A DNA stretch of 64,000 nt from Anisus vortex (lineage: Eukaryota; Mollusca; Gastropoda; Planorbidae): positions 1,687,501 to 1,751,500 of the forward strand of contig OX421503.1 in the NCBI GenBank assembly GCA_949126835.1, read 5' to 3'. This document shows positions 22,146 through 47,667 of the stretch, piece after piece; the first letter of the stretch is position 1; every line of letters starts with the position of its first letter. A program made the translations under genes and the position numbers. The notes under the pieces are model-generated. The model was not told where the DNA came from, made no database searches, and worked only from the letters and a program-made list of their open reading frames with translations.

Positions 22146-23187
22146 GTTTCTGGCAAATCTTCATACCATATTACATGTTTCCATGTGTAAAAATAAACAA
22201 ACAATCGTGAAAAAGGGGGTGGGTAGGTAAACACAAATTGCCTTCTTACGTTCAACAAACAACTTCGAACTGAAATTACATCAAGAGGAAATAATCCTTT
22301 ATACAAAATGTTTACTCTTCTTTATTATCTGTTAATCCTCCTAATCCTCTCCTAGTAGGTCAAACTCGTAAATTAAACAAAGAGTTGGGGGAAACAATTT
22401 AACCTGGACGTTAATCGCATGGGATCCTACTGCTGACCACAATAGTGATATACCATCTTGAAAGCATTTGCATAGCCCACCGCCACCCCTTTCAGACCCC
22501 TCCCTACACACACAACATCGCCGTCACGCCAACAGCCACCGTCCACCGGGATCCAGTTCTGACTGGATCATGTCAAATCTTTCAATCTACCTATTTTCTC
22601 AGTTTCTTTTTGTTTGAAGCAGTGGTCAGTCCCTTTCTATCTTTCTCCCTTGCCTATAATATAATGGCCGACTTGAAGATTAGACTATTGTTTAAAACAA
22701 AGTCTCGTATAATAAACAAGGCAAAAGGTCTCCCCAAATTACGTCTTCGAAGCTCGTCATACAAATTGTCGTCCAAGATCTTCTCCAACATTTGTACCTA
22801 GTATTCGTATAGATCTAGTAACATCTTAACCTAGATTTCGTATAGATCAAGTTACAGGGGGTGGGGGTGGTTGTGGGAGGGGAGTAACTACGTCATGGTG
22901 CGTCGGACACAAACTAAAAAAGTACATCTACACATATGGCCTTGAACCTTGTCCGATCCGGTTGATACCAGTTGATTTCGGGAAAATAAACTAACCGAAA
23001 GATACCCAGCGGCTATATCCCAGCTCTAGGCTTTCATTCAAATAGCCAGGCTACCTACTGCCTACTCAATAGCACAATCTGTTTGAGCTGTTCAAAAATT
23101 TTCTCATGTTCCAATTTTTTTTTTGCGTTTTAATTGAATATATCTAGGTAGATACTGAACTGACTGGTTTTTATCAATCTTAGCCAT
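22146..23187. other. no gene recognised
   Basis: A 118-codon ORF at 22445-22801 has no recognisable domain, and I see no splice context for it. Confidence 0.4.
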
Positions 23188-23240
23188 TCTTATGTATATG
23201 TTACAGACACTCCGTTCATACAGAAGATTTTTTAGAATTA
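23188..23240 (-). mobile_element. LINE-B 3' tail fragment, reverse
   Basis: cttatgtatatgttacagac, actccgttcatacagaagat: the antisense form of the LINE-B 3' end. Confidence 0.6.
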
Positions 23241-23335
23241 AAATGCTATCTAACATTAGTTACACATAAACTAGAATACGTAGGCCAAGGCCTGTGTACA
23301 TTAATTAAAGAAAACATTGTAAAAAGTAGAACAAA

Positions 23336-23768
23336 TTCAGAACAAAACTACATGGTTCATTTCTAGCGAATATTCACAACTGACAAGAGTAACACCATTA
23401 GTCAAATCACTAAACCAAGAAACACTAGATGACAGAAAGGCAAATAGTAATAATACATAAGGCATTAAACTCTAATTTAGAAATACAACACAATAACAAC
23501 CTGTTGCAATGCTCAGATAAATATAAGGACAATAACATTTTCCGTATACCTTATGCGAGAACAAATGCATATAAGTACTCTTTCTTCCCGAGTGGCATTC
23601 GGCCCTCATTCGGGTTCTGGTTTGCCTGAACAAACCAGGAAAAACAGTAACTTAACATCATTAAAAACATTAATAAAGATGCAATACTAGACTCAGACTA
23701 CGGATGAACGTAGGACACAAAGAACTTCTTTCTAAAGGAGCGTCTGTAATATATGAGATAAGATAAAA
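23336..23768 (+). mobile_element. LINE-B 3' end, forward, best-preserved coding part
   Basis: Carries the C-terminal coding part of a CR1/Jockey-type LINE. In 23429-23629 I read NSNLEIQHNNN, CSDKYKDNNIFRIPYARTN and YKYSFFPSGI, the usual C-terminal pattern after the RT domain. A duplicated cattcgg(c/g) region disrupts the frame at about 23595. The 3' UTR then ends ggagcgtctgtaatatatga and gataagataa. Confidence 0.8.
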
Positions 23769-23776
23769 GTGTTAAC

Positions 23777-23868
23777 CATAGAATATGTATAGAATATGTA
23801 TAGAATATGTATAGAATATGTATAGAATATGTATAGAATATGTATAGAATATGTATGCCTATTCTGTG
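23777..23868. mobile_element. 92-bp miniature element built on an 11-bp array
   Basis: The left end catagaatatgtatag and right end gcctattctgtg resemble the terminal inverted repeats of the MITE at 27075-27653. The flanks gtgttaac and gtgttaag match 7/8 as an 8-bp duplication. Most of the interior is an agaatatgtat array of about 8 copies, which itself looks like the repeat end. Confidence 0.55.
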
Positions 23869-24002
23869 GTGTTAAGGCAATTTTGTTTGTTTTAGTAATC
23901 TGCTCTCCACTCCACTGACTTCTTGGTGCTTACGTCCCTTACTTTCCATTTATCCAATGTCTTTTCTTCTCGAGTACTAATACTCTGATAGACACACTTT
24001 AA

Positions 24003-24056
24003 AAAAATGCAAGAACAAACGCGTGTAAGTTCTCTTTCTACCCAGGTGACATTATA
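24003..24056 (+). mobile_element. LINE-B coding fragment
   Basis: gcaagaacaaacgcgtgtaa, gttctctttctacccaggtg: the ARTNA..KFSF region of LINE-B, cut by the adjoining SINE-A copy. Confidence 0.6.
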
Positions 24057-24057
24057 G

Positions 24058-24318
24058 GGTTGGCTATTCAATTGATACCGAAAGTCCTGGGTTTGAATCC
24101 TGACGCAGGCTAGGATTTTTTCCTGGGTCTGGAGGGTGCAGTCCCTGAGTCTACCTAGCTCTGATGTGTACCTGACCTTAGTTGGGGTAAAGTAAAGGCC
24201 GCTCTGCATTGTGTTGGCCACACAATCACCTAATATGCCATGGCTACAGTAACTGTTGAACGCTGCTTCACTGGCCCGTTGGAACAATTTGTTTTGACGG
24301 GTACGATACATTACTTTA
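24058..24318 (+). mobile_element. SINE-A copy, forward, lacking the A box
   Basis: Starts just before the B box (gggtttgaatcctgacg) and has the complete body and tail (gacgggtacgatacattact). Confidence 0.85.
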
Positions 24319-24750
24319 TTGAATGGGTTGCAGGAACAAACAAGGAAACAAAAGAAAGTTATCATTAATTTAAATGGAAGAGTAGACAAAAACCAAAAGA
24401 CAGCAACAGACTTCTTTCAAGGTGACTGCAACGTAGTCTATACAATAAGATCTATATACCAAGCCGTCAATCAGGACCCTAATATATCTGTTGGTCTGTT
24501 TATGGATATATTGATGCGTATCTAGATGCAGTTGAAACAAAAATGGGATAAGCCCTATTGAATTAATTGTTTTGGATCATCAAAATATTTTTGCGCTTTT
24601 CTAAATTAAAACTTAATGCTCAAACGTTTGCATAATAATTTATCAATATAAACCAGAAGAACTTATAGGCTAGGTTAAAAAAAAAAAACGTATTTATTCC
24701 ATAGGCCTGCCGCCTATTCAATAACAAAACAATATTAAAATTATTATTGT
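24319..24750. other. no gene recognised
   Basis: AT-rich; no feature supported. Confidence 0.45.
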
Positions 24751-24751
24751 T

Positions 24752-24848
24752 TTTTATCCTGGAGTGGCGTTCGGGCATGGAATGGGCCATCTGAACTGGT
24801 TGTGTACCAAACAGCTGAGCATCATAAAATAAACTCAGATCAAAATTC
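24752..24848 (+). mobile_element. LINE-B fragment
   Basis: cctggagtggcgttcgggca, tggaatgggccatctgaact: the FPSGI..WNG(L)PE region, then a truncated 3' UTR. Confidence 0.6.
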
Positions 24849-24895
24849 AAGTTTAGACTTAATCCACGTACAGGATATGTGTTGGTCGCTATAAA

Positions 24896-25078
24896 AAGCC
24901 GGCTGGTCCAGCAGTTAGTTCACCGGACTGTCAACCAAAAACCAACTGACACGGTCGCGGGTTCTATCCCTGCCACCGACGGATCCCTGTCGCCCTGCAG
25001 GAGTTTTGGGCCTAGTGGACGTAATAATCTTCTATCTAGAAGGAACGTCTGTAAACTTATAAAAAAAAAAAAATTTTT
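24896..25078 (+). mobile_element. second SINE family: tRNA head plus LINE-B tail
   Basis: The tRNA-like head has an A box (gctggtccagcagttagttc) and B box (cgggttctatccc), then a short body (tgtcgccctgcaggag). The 3' part (ggacgtaataatcttctatc, tagaaggaacgtctgtaaac) is the LINE-B 3' terminus, followed by an A run. A tail shared with a LINE is the standard way such SINEs recruit the LINE RT (family knowledge). Confidence 0.72.
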
Positions 25079-25079
25079 T

Positions 25080-25780
25080 ACAGAAAGGGCGTCTATTTCA
25101 TTATAAGATAATAAAAAAGATAAGACATTTAGTCAATAAGATTATAAATCAACGAGAAGTGGTAGGCCTATATGCTATAGACCTAAATATATAACAAAAG
25201 AGAATAATTAACTAACAGTCAACTTTTAAAAGCCCGATCTGAAAAAATTTAAGATTTCAAAAATCTTTAAGATATTAATAACTAGATCTAAAGAGATTTA
25301 ACATTATGAATGAGAATTATGAATTATGAATGAGAAGTTGAGCCTATGATATAGGCTACCTACTTTAGGCAACAGAACACTAAATAATATGATAAAAAAC
25401 GTCTTCGCATTGTGTCAAACTAAAAATGCTGTGCTAGCTAAAATTCCAGTCCGTGTCATGGAATACGCCGGTAATATGAACACTTAAAAGGCGCCCTAAT
25501 TCCACTTTTCACGCCAACTAATGCGCGCTCTTCCATCGTTAATTAATAAACCCTGTCTCCACCCAAAATATAATTTCTTTCGCTCTCCTTGTCAGAATTA
25601 TGAGTCCAATATCATTTTACAGTCAAGTGAAATACTAAGTTTACTAGCCAATAAAAATAGGTCCAGAACGTTTATGTCAAAAACTAAGAGTTTTATTGTG
25701 TAACTGCCTAAACGGCATGCGTTGACAATAATTAACATTATCTTAAAGGACGGGGGGCAAATGAAGCCGAATGAAGGTCG
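25080..25780. other. no gene recognised
   Basis: AT-rich region upstream of the ATPase promoter. No exon or RNA gene supported. Confidence 0.45.
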
Positions 25781-25783
25781 TGG

Positions 25784-25790
25784 TATAAAA
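25784..25790 (+). promoter_or_regulatory. TATA box candidate for the Na/K-ATPase gene
   Basis: tataaaa in the context gtggtataaaacactcgagt, about 350 bp upstream of the start codon. Transcription would start near 25815, giving a roughly 330-base 5' UTR if no upstream exon exists. An E-box (cacgtg) lies downstream at about 25879-25884. Confidence 0.4.
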
Positions 25791-26095
25791 CACTCGAGTC
25801 ACCCTCAAAATTTACCACTTTTTCCGCCAGCGCAGATCGAGGCGGACCTTTTTTGCCAGCTCGCGATCACACCGTGGTCACGTGTCACTTTCGGACTTAT
25901 CTGTATCTATTTCGTTCTTATTTCGAGAAGAATGACTATATAGATTGTGTGGAAACTTAAAAATAATCAAAACAGTGGTGAAATTAAAAAAAAAAGTGAT
26001 TTTATTTCCACAGTGTACAATTTGTAAAAATTAATATTTGTCCTGATATATATATTTCCAAATCTACTTTTATTTTTATTGCGACCATTCGCTTG

Positions 26096-26103
26096 TTACG
26101 TCA
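26096..26103 (+). promoter_or_regulatory. CRE-like site in the 5' leader
   Basis: ttacgtca is the complement of tgacgtaa, a CREB/ATF-type site. It lies 40 bp upstream of the start codon. A match this short could be chance. Confidence 0.3.
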
Positions 26104-26142
26104 CTGGACTGAGAGCGCCATCTAGAGACAGACACATCCACG

Positions 26143-40643
<14,501 letters not shown>

Positions 40644-43475
40644 TTAGGTGTGCTGTACAAGGAATACGTCTGTCCGGTCTGGGTGGATATTGGTTGTTAC
40701 TTGTCACGAAAAAAGCAAAATGATTGAAGTTTAGAATTGCACCTGCAATGTAGGTCGTTCATTTTTTTTAAAAAACAATATAAATTAATAAAAAAAACAT
40801 TCACTATAATTACTATAAATATTATATATAAATACTTACCTGTGAAATAAATGAGTTTCTAGTTACAAAGAAAGGAAGGGTGAGCGTTAAGTGCACGTGG
40901 ATTAACTCTTGTTGTTTTTTTTGTTTTTTTTTACTTAATCACTCATAGTATGTAATAATGAAGTTTATGCTAGTTTGATTTGTGTTTTTAGATCAGTTTT
41001 ATGTCAAAGAGAAGTCTGTGTGTGTACATGTGATATGGACACGTGTGCATTGTGCGAATGAATCGCCAAGTATAAAAATAGTTGTGAAATTTTGTATGAA
41101 ATTATTTTCTTGTAGAATTTAATTCGATGCATATTTGTTTCCGATACATTTTTTTTATTCCTGTATATTTAATAATAATTATACTTTAATTTTTGTGTCA
41201 TAATGAATTAGCCTGAGCAGTTTTGACCCTGTTGATAAAAAAAACACTTAATAGCTTTTTTTTTTCTTTCAAATATTTTTATTTTATTTTTTAAAGATAT
41301 ATGTGAGTGTGAGCTGTACATGTTCAGATCCAAGTTTTTCATTTGTTCATTCTTATTTGCCTGGCAGACTCCAGTGAAATGTTATACTTACAATTTTTAC
41401 AATCTCCTAAGAAAGAAAAGACTAGTCAAGTTCTTAAGTGGGGGGGGGGGGGGGGGAGGTTCGCAGGGGTGGGGGGGGGGAGGTTCGCAGGGGGGGGGGT
41501 AGTCAAATCTTCTTCTTTCAATGGATAGAACATATGCATACAATTTGACATTTATAAAAAAAAGAATTCTGAATCGATCCGGTTCCATTTGTTGTTTTAT
41601 GTAAAGGTTCAGCAAATAAAAAACTACTATATTTGACCTTTATCTCTAAAGGACTTGTGGGATTGGTTCTTTTTTTTTTGTGTATGTTAAACCTAAAATA
41701 TTCTCCGCCCTACACCATCTCACCCCCCATCCCCCCATTTCCACGTGCTTGTTGCTTAATGCCATATAATATTATATCAACAAAAACAACACAACTTTTA
41801 AACAAGAGGTTGAATCTCCACATAAAATAGCATCTGACCGTTTAGGGTTAAAGGTGATATTTTCCGTGTTCGCTTCCCCCCTCACGAAGGTTTTCGTGAG
41901 CGGTAGAGACTTTTGGTTGTCATTTTGATCCATATCATTGTCCAGGCCAAGTTATAGTATTTTCTTTTTTAAATAATTTTTTTGTTTGTTTAACTGTTGT
42001 GACCTTCACCTATGTCATGTGGTGACCTTCACCTATGTAATGTTAAACTCATGCCCTTAAAGCGCTTTTGTGTTTTTTTTAATAAACAAAAACCTGTTGT
42101 CCGAGGTCGGCAGACCTACTTGAAGTCAGGTTGTTCCCGCCTCTCAATGCAGTCCACTACAACGTACCGACATCAGAACTTTAACTGAAAAGAAGGAAAG
42201 AAAAGAAAAAAGACAATGTGATAAATTATGATGCATGTTTTTTTTTTTAATTGAATCTACGAGTTATCGCAAGTTGAGAGAGAGAGAGAGAGACTGAAGA
42301 TTCCGGCAGGAATCTGGCGTCGGATAATTATTATTTTTTCACTTTGATGTAAAATATTTTGATGTAATTTTTTTTTTCTACATTTTTGTAAAATAATTTA
42401 TGCTGATTAGATGTCATTTGGAGCTTTATTTTCTATGAGCGTGATTTCGAAGGGCGGGTTTGTGGGTGGGTGGGGTATTAGAGGCTCTCTTTGACGACCC
42501 CGCCACCCCTCCCCTCTCCACCGTAGGAAATGCTCTCTTCATTGATATGATATATATATATATAACAAATTTTTTGTCTATAGAATCATTTATTTTAATC
42601 AGGAAATCTTTATTTTCTATGTCCTAGCTCTAGTTGATACTCAGTGTTGCAGCGCATTTCTCTCTATTGCTTGTCAAGGTATGGATGAGCTATGTGAATG
42701 GCTATGTCAGCCCCCCCCCCCTCCTTCACTCCCTCGGTTTTAAGCTCTGCACGTATATGCAGTCGGTCCGCAGTGGTCACAAAGGGGGGGGGAGCTGGAT
42801 GGCATTTTTTTTTCCTCAAATTTTTTTTTACACATTTTTTTAACTGGACCAGAAAATTGCATTTGTTTTTAAAATAAAAATTGTTTTTTTTTTTGCAAAC
42901 ATAAATGGTCGTGGCTTTATTTGAATATCTTTGTAGGTGATGTAATTGGCAGTGTAATCTCTTAGCCTGTTGTTTAGCATTTGAATTTTTTTGTCCACAA
43001 CTGAACTCCTTGTGAATAGAGTACAAAATAGTTTAAATGAATTTATTTCATTTTGATGTCGACAATTTTTAAGGTAAGAAAATGGATAGCTTCCTCCCAA
43101 CATTCCATCCGTTTTAGTTATCTAGCCTTGTATTTCCTTCCCCCTTCCTCCGTAAGGTGTATCCACCTCACCTCTCCTCCCCATTTCTTAAATAAGGACA
43201 ATTTTTTTTTTGTTCCAACTTACTGTGTATCTATACTGTCAACCGTACACAGAGATATTCCAAAATTCAAGCTACTTTAATCCGCAGTCATTTAGTTTGT
43301 TAAATTCTATGTAGCAATGAAGGACTTGTACCCCTCTCTCTCTCCCCTTCCCCCCTGCTCTCCTAAATTGTCCTGTCTGTATCAAGCAGATTTTTATTTT
43401 CTACTGTTTCTACTTGTAGAGTCACTTTCTGATGTCATTTTTAATGCAACTTAATCGAATAAAGATCTTAATATC
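40644..43475 (+). other. probable 3' UTR / downstream region of ATP1A
   Basis: No ORF with domains. Several poly(A) signals occur: aataaa near 40795, 40844, 41613 and 42081, and a good one at 43457 (cgaataaagatct) followed by T/GT-rich sequence. The last would give a 2.8-kb 3' UTR. Which signal is used is inference. The region has poly-G/poly-C runs, a 22-bp direct repeat (gtgaccttcacctatgt, 41998-42037) and a (GA)n tract near 42278. Confidence 0.45.
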
Positions 43476-43599
43476 ATTTTCTTAAGACTCTTGTTATATT
43501 TTTTTAATGTTTTTGATAAGGAAATATTGATGTTGAGTATTTCATCAAGTACAGGTGAAACATTTTTGTTAAACATTCAAATTTTTTATTCTAGGTACA

Positions 43600-44105
43600 G
43601 ATTTATATGCATTTAATATAATATACAAGCTAAATTCCTTGGTGTTAAAAAGGCATATATAAGCTACAGATAAAAAAATTATAAACTACAATGAACAGAA
43701 AGCTGTAAATCTAATAATAAAAAAAATGTATTTTATTTTACTGAAGACTTGTAGGAAAGTAATTTTTTTTTAAAGTTGTAATCAGGTACAAAAATATGCA
43801 AGTCTTTTTATTTAACAAAATCTAAATTGCCTAGTGTTGCTTGGAGATTTACAATCTTTTTTTAAAGTGATATTAATTGAAATAAAAACAATTGTTGAAA
43901 CTACCGTAGGCCATTAGGCAAACTGGAAAATTGAACCCGGGTTGCTCGCATGGCGGTCTGATACGTTATCCACTTAGCTGGCCGAAGTGAAATCACAAAA
44001 GTATAATATGAGACATTAAGGTCACATGATTTTTAATTAACTAATATGATTGGCTGAACACACACACAGTCTACTTTATATAGTTATATAGGCAAGTTAT
44101 AAATA
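43600..44105 (-). mobile_element. repeat-D element with tRNA-like region
   Basis: Contains agctacagataaaaaaatta, taaactacaatgaacagaaa and, further on, an antisense tRNA-like segment (ttgaacccgggttgctcgca, tggcggtctgatacgttatc) that reads sense as an A box (ggccagctaagtggataacg) and B box (cccgggttcaa). Probably a SINE or composite element. Confidence 0.6.
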
Positions 44106-44737
44106 AATTTTGAAACCCTCTTGTGCTCATAAGATTTAAAATCCAAGCAAGAAACAAGTTGGTCTACAAGAGCATTAAAATAACTTTAAAACAAATCTGC
44201 ATGTAATAACATTAAAGAATGAAAACATCTCTAAAAGTCAACACAAGTGTCATAACATACAATGCATTACAATGACAACCATCTTAAAAATACACACATG
44301 TGGTAACATCCAATGCATTACAACAAAAACTTTTAAAATAAACACAAAAGAATGACTAGAAGCATAAGTTAAAAAATGCTTTTCATATTCCACTTACAAG
44401 GAACATATTTTGGGACATGATTACAAGACTTTCTTGTCAAGTGCCAGAAAAAGGGTTACTCAACAACTGTTCTTTTTTTTAAAAATCCTGTTAATTGGCA
44501 CACAGTGGAGAAAATTGTTTAATTTCTTATAAAAGGCAGTGTGATGTCATGAGAGCGAAAAAAAAAAGTAAAAAAAATAAATTCAAAAAGGGGAACTACC
44601 TTAGGTGAAATGTGTGTTTCGATTTTCGTTTTATTTACTGGGTTATCTTTCGTTTTATTATAAATGGCTGTCACGTGATTTATTGTGGTTTCTATACTAA
44701 CCTATATAATACCAGGTTACTATTACTAGCTTTTATT
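44106..44737. other. no gene recognised
   Basis: AT-rich; nothing supported. Confidence 0.45.
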
Positions 44738-44816
44738 TATCTTCTTATGTATATTATGTTACAGACGCTCCTTTTATAAAGAATATTTTTTGGGTCCTAC
44801 GCTTATCCGTATACAG
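44738..44816 (-). mobile_element. LINE-B 3' tail fragment, reverse
   Basis: ttacagacgctccttttata, aagaatattttttgggtcct, acgcttatccgt. Confidence 0.68.
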
Positions 44817-45157
44817 AAATATTTTTTTTCTTAGTTAAACGAAGAAGAAAACATGATTTTTTGCACAAAATATATTTATTTACTGTCAGTGTGTCTAAAT
44901 GCACGTGTATATACCAGGCTGTCTACATATACGTGTATATACAAGGCTGTCTACTGGCGATGACTATCTGTCAATCTTACCAACAAAAATTATGCTGAGT
45001 AAATTAAACGCTTTTTTTATTTCAAGAAAATTGTTTTTCTTCTTCCAGCACTTGTTTTTTTTTTTTTTTACAGAGACATTGATATCTATGGTTTTAACAT
45101 AGCTCATTCCCGACTCTACATATTGGACTCTTTATACACTACTTCTATGACTCTTGT

Positions 45158-45265
45158 CCTAGCGGGCTAATCAGGTCGTATCTACGCGAAAAAAACGTGG
45201 AAACCACGGAAAAAAATGGAAACCACGTTTTTCCCCCTTTCATACGACGTGGTGTGTCCGCTGGG
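45158..45265. mobile_element. 108-bp MITE, diverged copy
   Basis: The ends cctagcgggctaatcaggtc and gacgtggtgtgtccgctggg are imperfect inverted repeats matching the copy at 45503-45612. The interior is cgtggaaaccacg-type sequence. Confidence 0.7.
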
Positions 45266-45477
45266 ATTTTCTCTCTACCATTACATCTATGTAAATCATG
45301 TAGGCCAATAGTGAGTTGGTTGACAATTAACATTGGGTGACAGTGGTTGACACTGTGCTGGCCACACTATCCTATAGTGCACCCCGTGTCATTTGAATCG
45401 TAAAGTTTTTTTGTTTTTTTTTTAAATCGACCACTAAGCCAATTATTTTACATCGATGTAAAGTAGAAAAAAAAAAT

Positions 45478-45830
45478 TCCCGTCCGACCAATTCAATTCA
45501 TACCCAACGGGCACACCAAGTCTTATCGATGGGGAAAAAACGTGGTATTCACGAAAAGACATGGAAATCACGCCCCCCCCCCCCGTCGATACGACGTGGT
45601 GTGTCCGCTGGGTAGGACATGTGAAACAGCGTTCTCAAGTTTATATGGCCACGTCATACTAGGAAATTGGGTAGTCACTGTACTTATTTTCAACAACTGT
45701 CAGTTGTACCTATAAGAGCCGGATAGACTCAGGGACACCCATCAGACGTGTGGAAAAAAAACTCCTGTTTGACCTGGATTCGAACCCGGGACCTTTAGTA
45801 CTGTAATCTGAGTTTGCTGGCTAGACCAAC
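45478..45830 (-). mobile_element. SINE-A copy, reverse, interrupted by a MITE
   Basis: Antisense tail (cccgtccgaccaattcaatt), then the 110-bp MITE, then the antisense body (gtgaaacagcgttctcaagt), antisense B box (ggattcgaacccggga near 45777) and the eroded head. Confidence 0.78.
45503..45612. mobile_element. 110-bp MITE with TA target duplication
   Basis: The ends are inverted repeats of about 30 bp (start cccaacgggcacaccaagtc; end gacgtggtgtgtccgctggg), flanked by TA (45501-45502 and 45613-45614). It sits inside the SINE-A tail at a site that other copies show uninterrupted. Confidence 0.82.
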
Positions 45831-45839
45831 ATGTCTTAT

Positions 45840-46245
45840 TGTGAACAAAACATGGACGACAAAATTAGATTCTTTTATTCTACCTGTGCGACCAGTTGCG
45901 TCCCCTTTTTTACTGTTGTCATGAAATTAGCGGGATACCTGGTCTCGTGTTGACCGCTGTGATCAAGTGAACAGCAAGCGATGGAAAACATGTTTTAGAT
46001 ACACGGACACACCTCGCCCGTAGCTTGTGAATAGTGTTGGGGCTTAGGTAGTTGGTTGCTGGTAGTTGAGGACTGGAGTTTGATTTTGTTTTAGTTAGGG
46101 ACTACTAATGTAACGTTGTAGTATTCAGATTAAACTATTAACTTTTAACCTTTTGTGGGTGAGTTATACAAGGCCTAGAACAATATATATAAAGATAAAC
46201 AACCAGTTGTATAATTTAGAAGTACAAGGTAGATGAAACGCCATG
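45840..46245. other. no gene recognised
   Basis: Nothing supported. Confidence 0.45.
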
Positions 46246-46938
46246 CAAAGTAAAGTATCCCGTCTAAACAAATTGATCTTTGGGCTGGTAAAGCAGCGTT
46301 CACCAGTTTTTGTGGCCACGGTATACTCGGGGATTGTGTGGCCAGTACAATGCCCAGTCGCCTTTACTGCACTCCAACTAAAGTCAGGTAGGCCTACATA
46401 TCAGAGCTGTGTAGAATCCACCCTCCAGACCCGGGAACAAATCCTAGCCTTCACCAGGATTCTTATCTACTTATCTTATACATTACAGACGCTCCTTCTA
46501 TAGAGAAGATTATTGCGTCCTACGCTCATCCGTGGTCCGAGTCTAGTCTTGCATTTTTATTAATGTTTTAAATGATGTTAAATTATTGGTTTTCCTGGTT
46601 TGTTCAGGCAACCCATTCCATGCCCGAATGCCACTCGGAAAGAAAGAGTAGGCCTACTTATATGTATTTGTTCTCGTATAAGGGACAAGGAAGGTGTTTT
46701 TGTCTTTATGTTTATCTGAGCTTTGCAACAGGTTGTTATTGAGTTGTATTTCTAAATTAGAGTTTAATGCCTCTTGTATTATTAATACTTTACTCTTTGC
46801 CCTTCTGTCCTCCAGGTTTAGTGATTTGACTAATGGTGTTACTCTTGTTAATTGGGAATATTCACTGGTTATGAACCTTGCAGCTCTTCACCAGAACCTT
46901 CGGAACGCCAGTCGAACGCGCTGCCGCTCGGCCCCGTA
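46246..46938 (-). mobile_element. SINE-A copy, reverse, split by LINE-B
   Basis: The antisense tail and body up to ttcaccaggattc (46246-46463) and the antisense head (ttcggaacgccagtcgaacg, cgctgccgctcggccccg, 46893-46938) flank a LINE-B insertion. cttcaccag occurs at both junctions and is a likely target duplication. Confidence 0.8.
46464..46888 (-). mobile_element. LINE-B 3' end inserted in SINE-A
   Basis: About 425 bp: antisense tail (ttatacattacagacgctcc), 3' UTR, C-terminal coding part (cccattccatgcccgaatgc) and further 5' sequence to gttatgaaccttgcagctct. Truncated at its 5' end, as usual for LINEs. Confidence 0.8.
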
Positions 46939-47139
46939 GAAACGGCATGTACAATTTATAAAAGCCTAAGCTCGTATTCCATTTTGTTTATGGTATTACA
47001 GGACTTTGTTGACAGAAAGGGCTGTAAACATAATTATCTCCCTTTATCACCGCTGGTGAAGTAACTCGTCTGTGTCGTTTCCTATCATCATAGCTACGTT
47101 AAAGTCAATTGATTTTATTGTCTCATATCTTACTTCTGA

Positions 47140-47545
47140 TGTGTCTTCCCTAGCGTAGTGCTTAGCGTCTTCAATTGCCATGCGGGCGACTTGGGTTCGA
47201 TTACTCACTTAAATTTTTCTTTTTTTTCCTACTATTTTACCCCATTAATATTACTTTTTTTTAAAAAGATTATTATAATGAATTTGAGGACTTAAAGCTT
47301 TCCTAAAATGTTTTCAGTAAGTGAAATCGAGTAATTAGTCTATATTTTATACACCAGACTGAGATGGTTGGACGATGTCGAGATGGATCTGCGACAGACC
47401 AGGGTCCAGGCCTGGAAAAAGAAGGCAACGGATAGGTCCGAGTGGAAGGAGGTGGTGAGGCAGGCCAGAGCCCTCCATGGGCTGTAGCGCCAAAGATGAT
47501 GATGATGATGATATTTTATACGCACGCGGAAGACGGGAGTTCGAT
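47140..47545 (+). mobile_element. repeat-D-like tRNA-related copy, split by an RTE insertion
   Basis: tRNA-like segment ccctagcgtagtgcttagcg ... acttgggttcgattactc, then aggacttaaagctttcctaa and ttttcagtaagt, as in repeat-D. After the RTE insertion a second tRNA-like B box follows (gggagttcgattctcg). Confidence 0.5.
47352..47510 (+). mobile_element. RTE-type LINE 3' end, 5'-truncated
   Basis: Encodes the last 43 codons of an RTE-like polyprotein (LRWLDDVEMDLRQ, WKKKATDRSEWKEVVRQA, ALHGL, stop at 47484-47486) and ends in (GAT)n. A perfect 10-bp duplication atattttata flanks it (47342-47351 and 47511-47520). Confidence 0.85.
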
Positions 47546-47667
47546 TCTCGTTCACAGGGATAGTCCTTCCCAGGGCCGGATTCAGATTTAAAGAGGCCCT
47601 TTCACCTCCGATTTTTAAGTGTAAATTACATGAGAGATAATAAAATACATCATAACTGTGATATATA

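Noticed and set aside
24896..24968. tRNA gene
   Set aside because: tRNA-like A/B boxes with a LINE tail; a SINE head.
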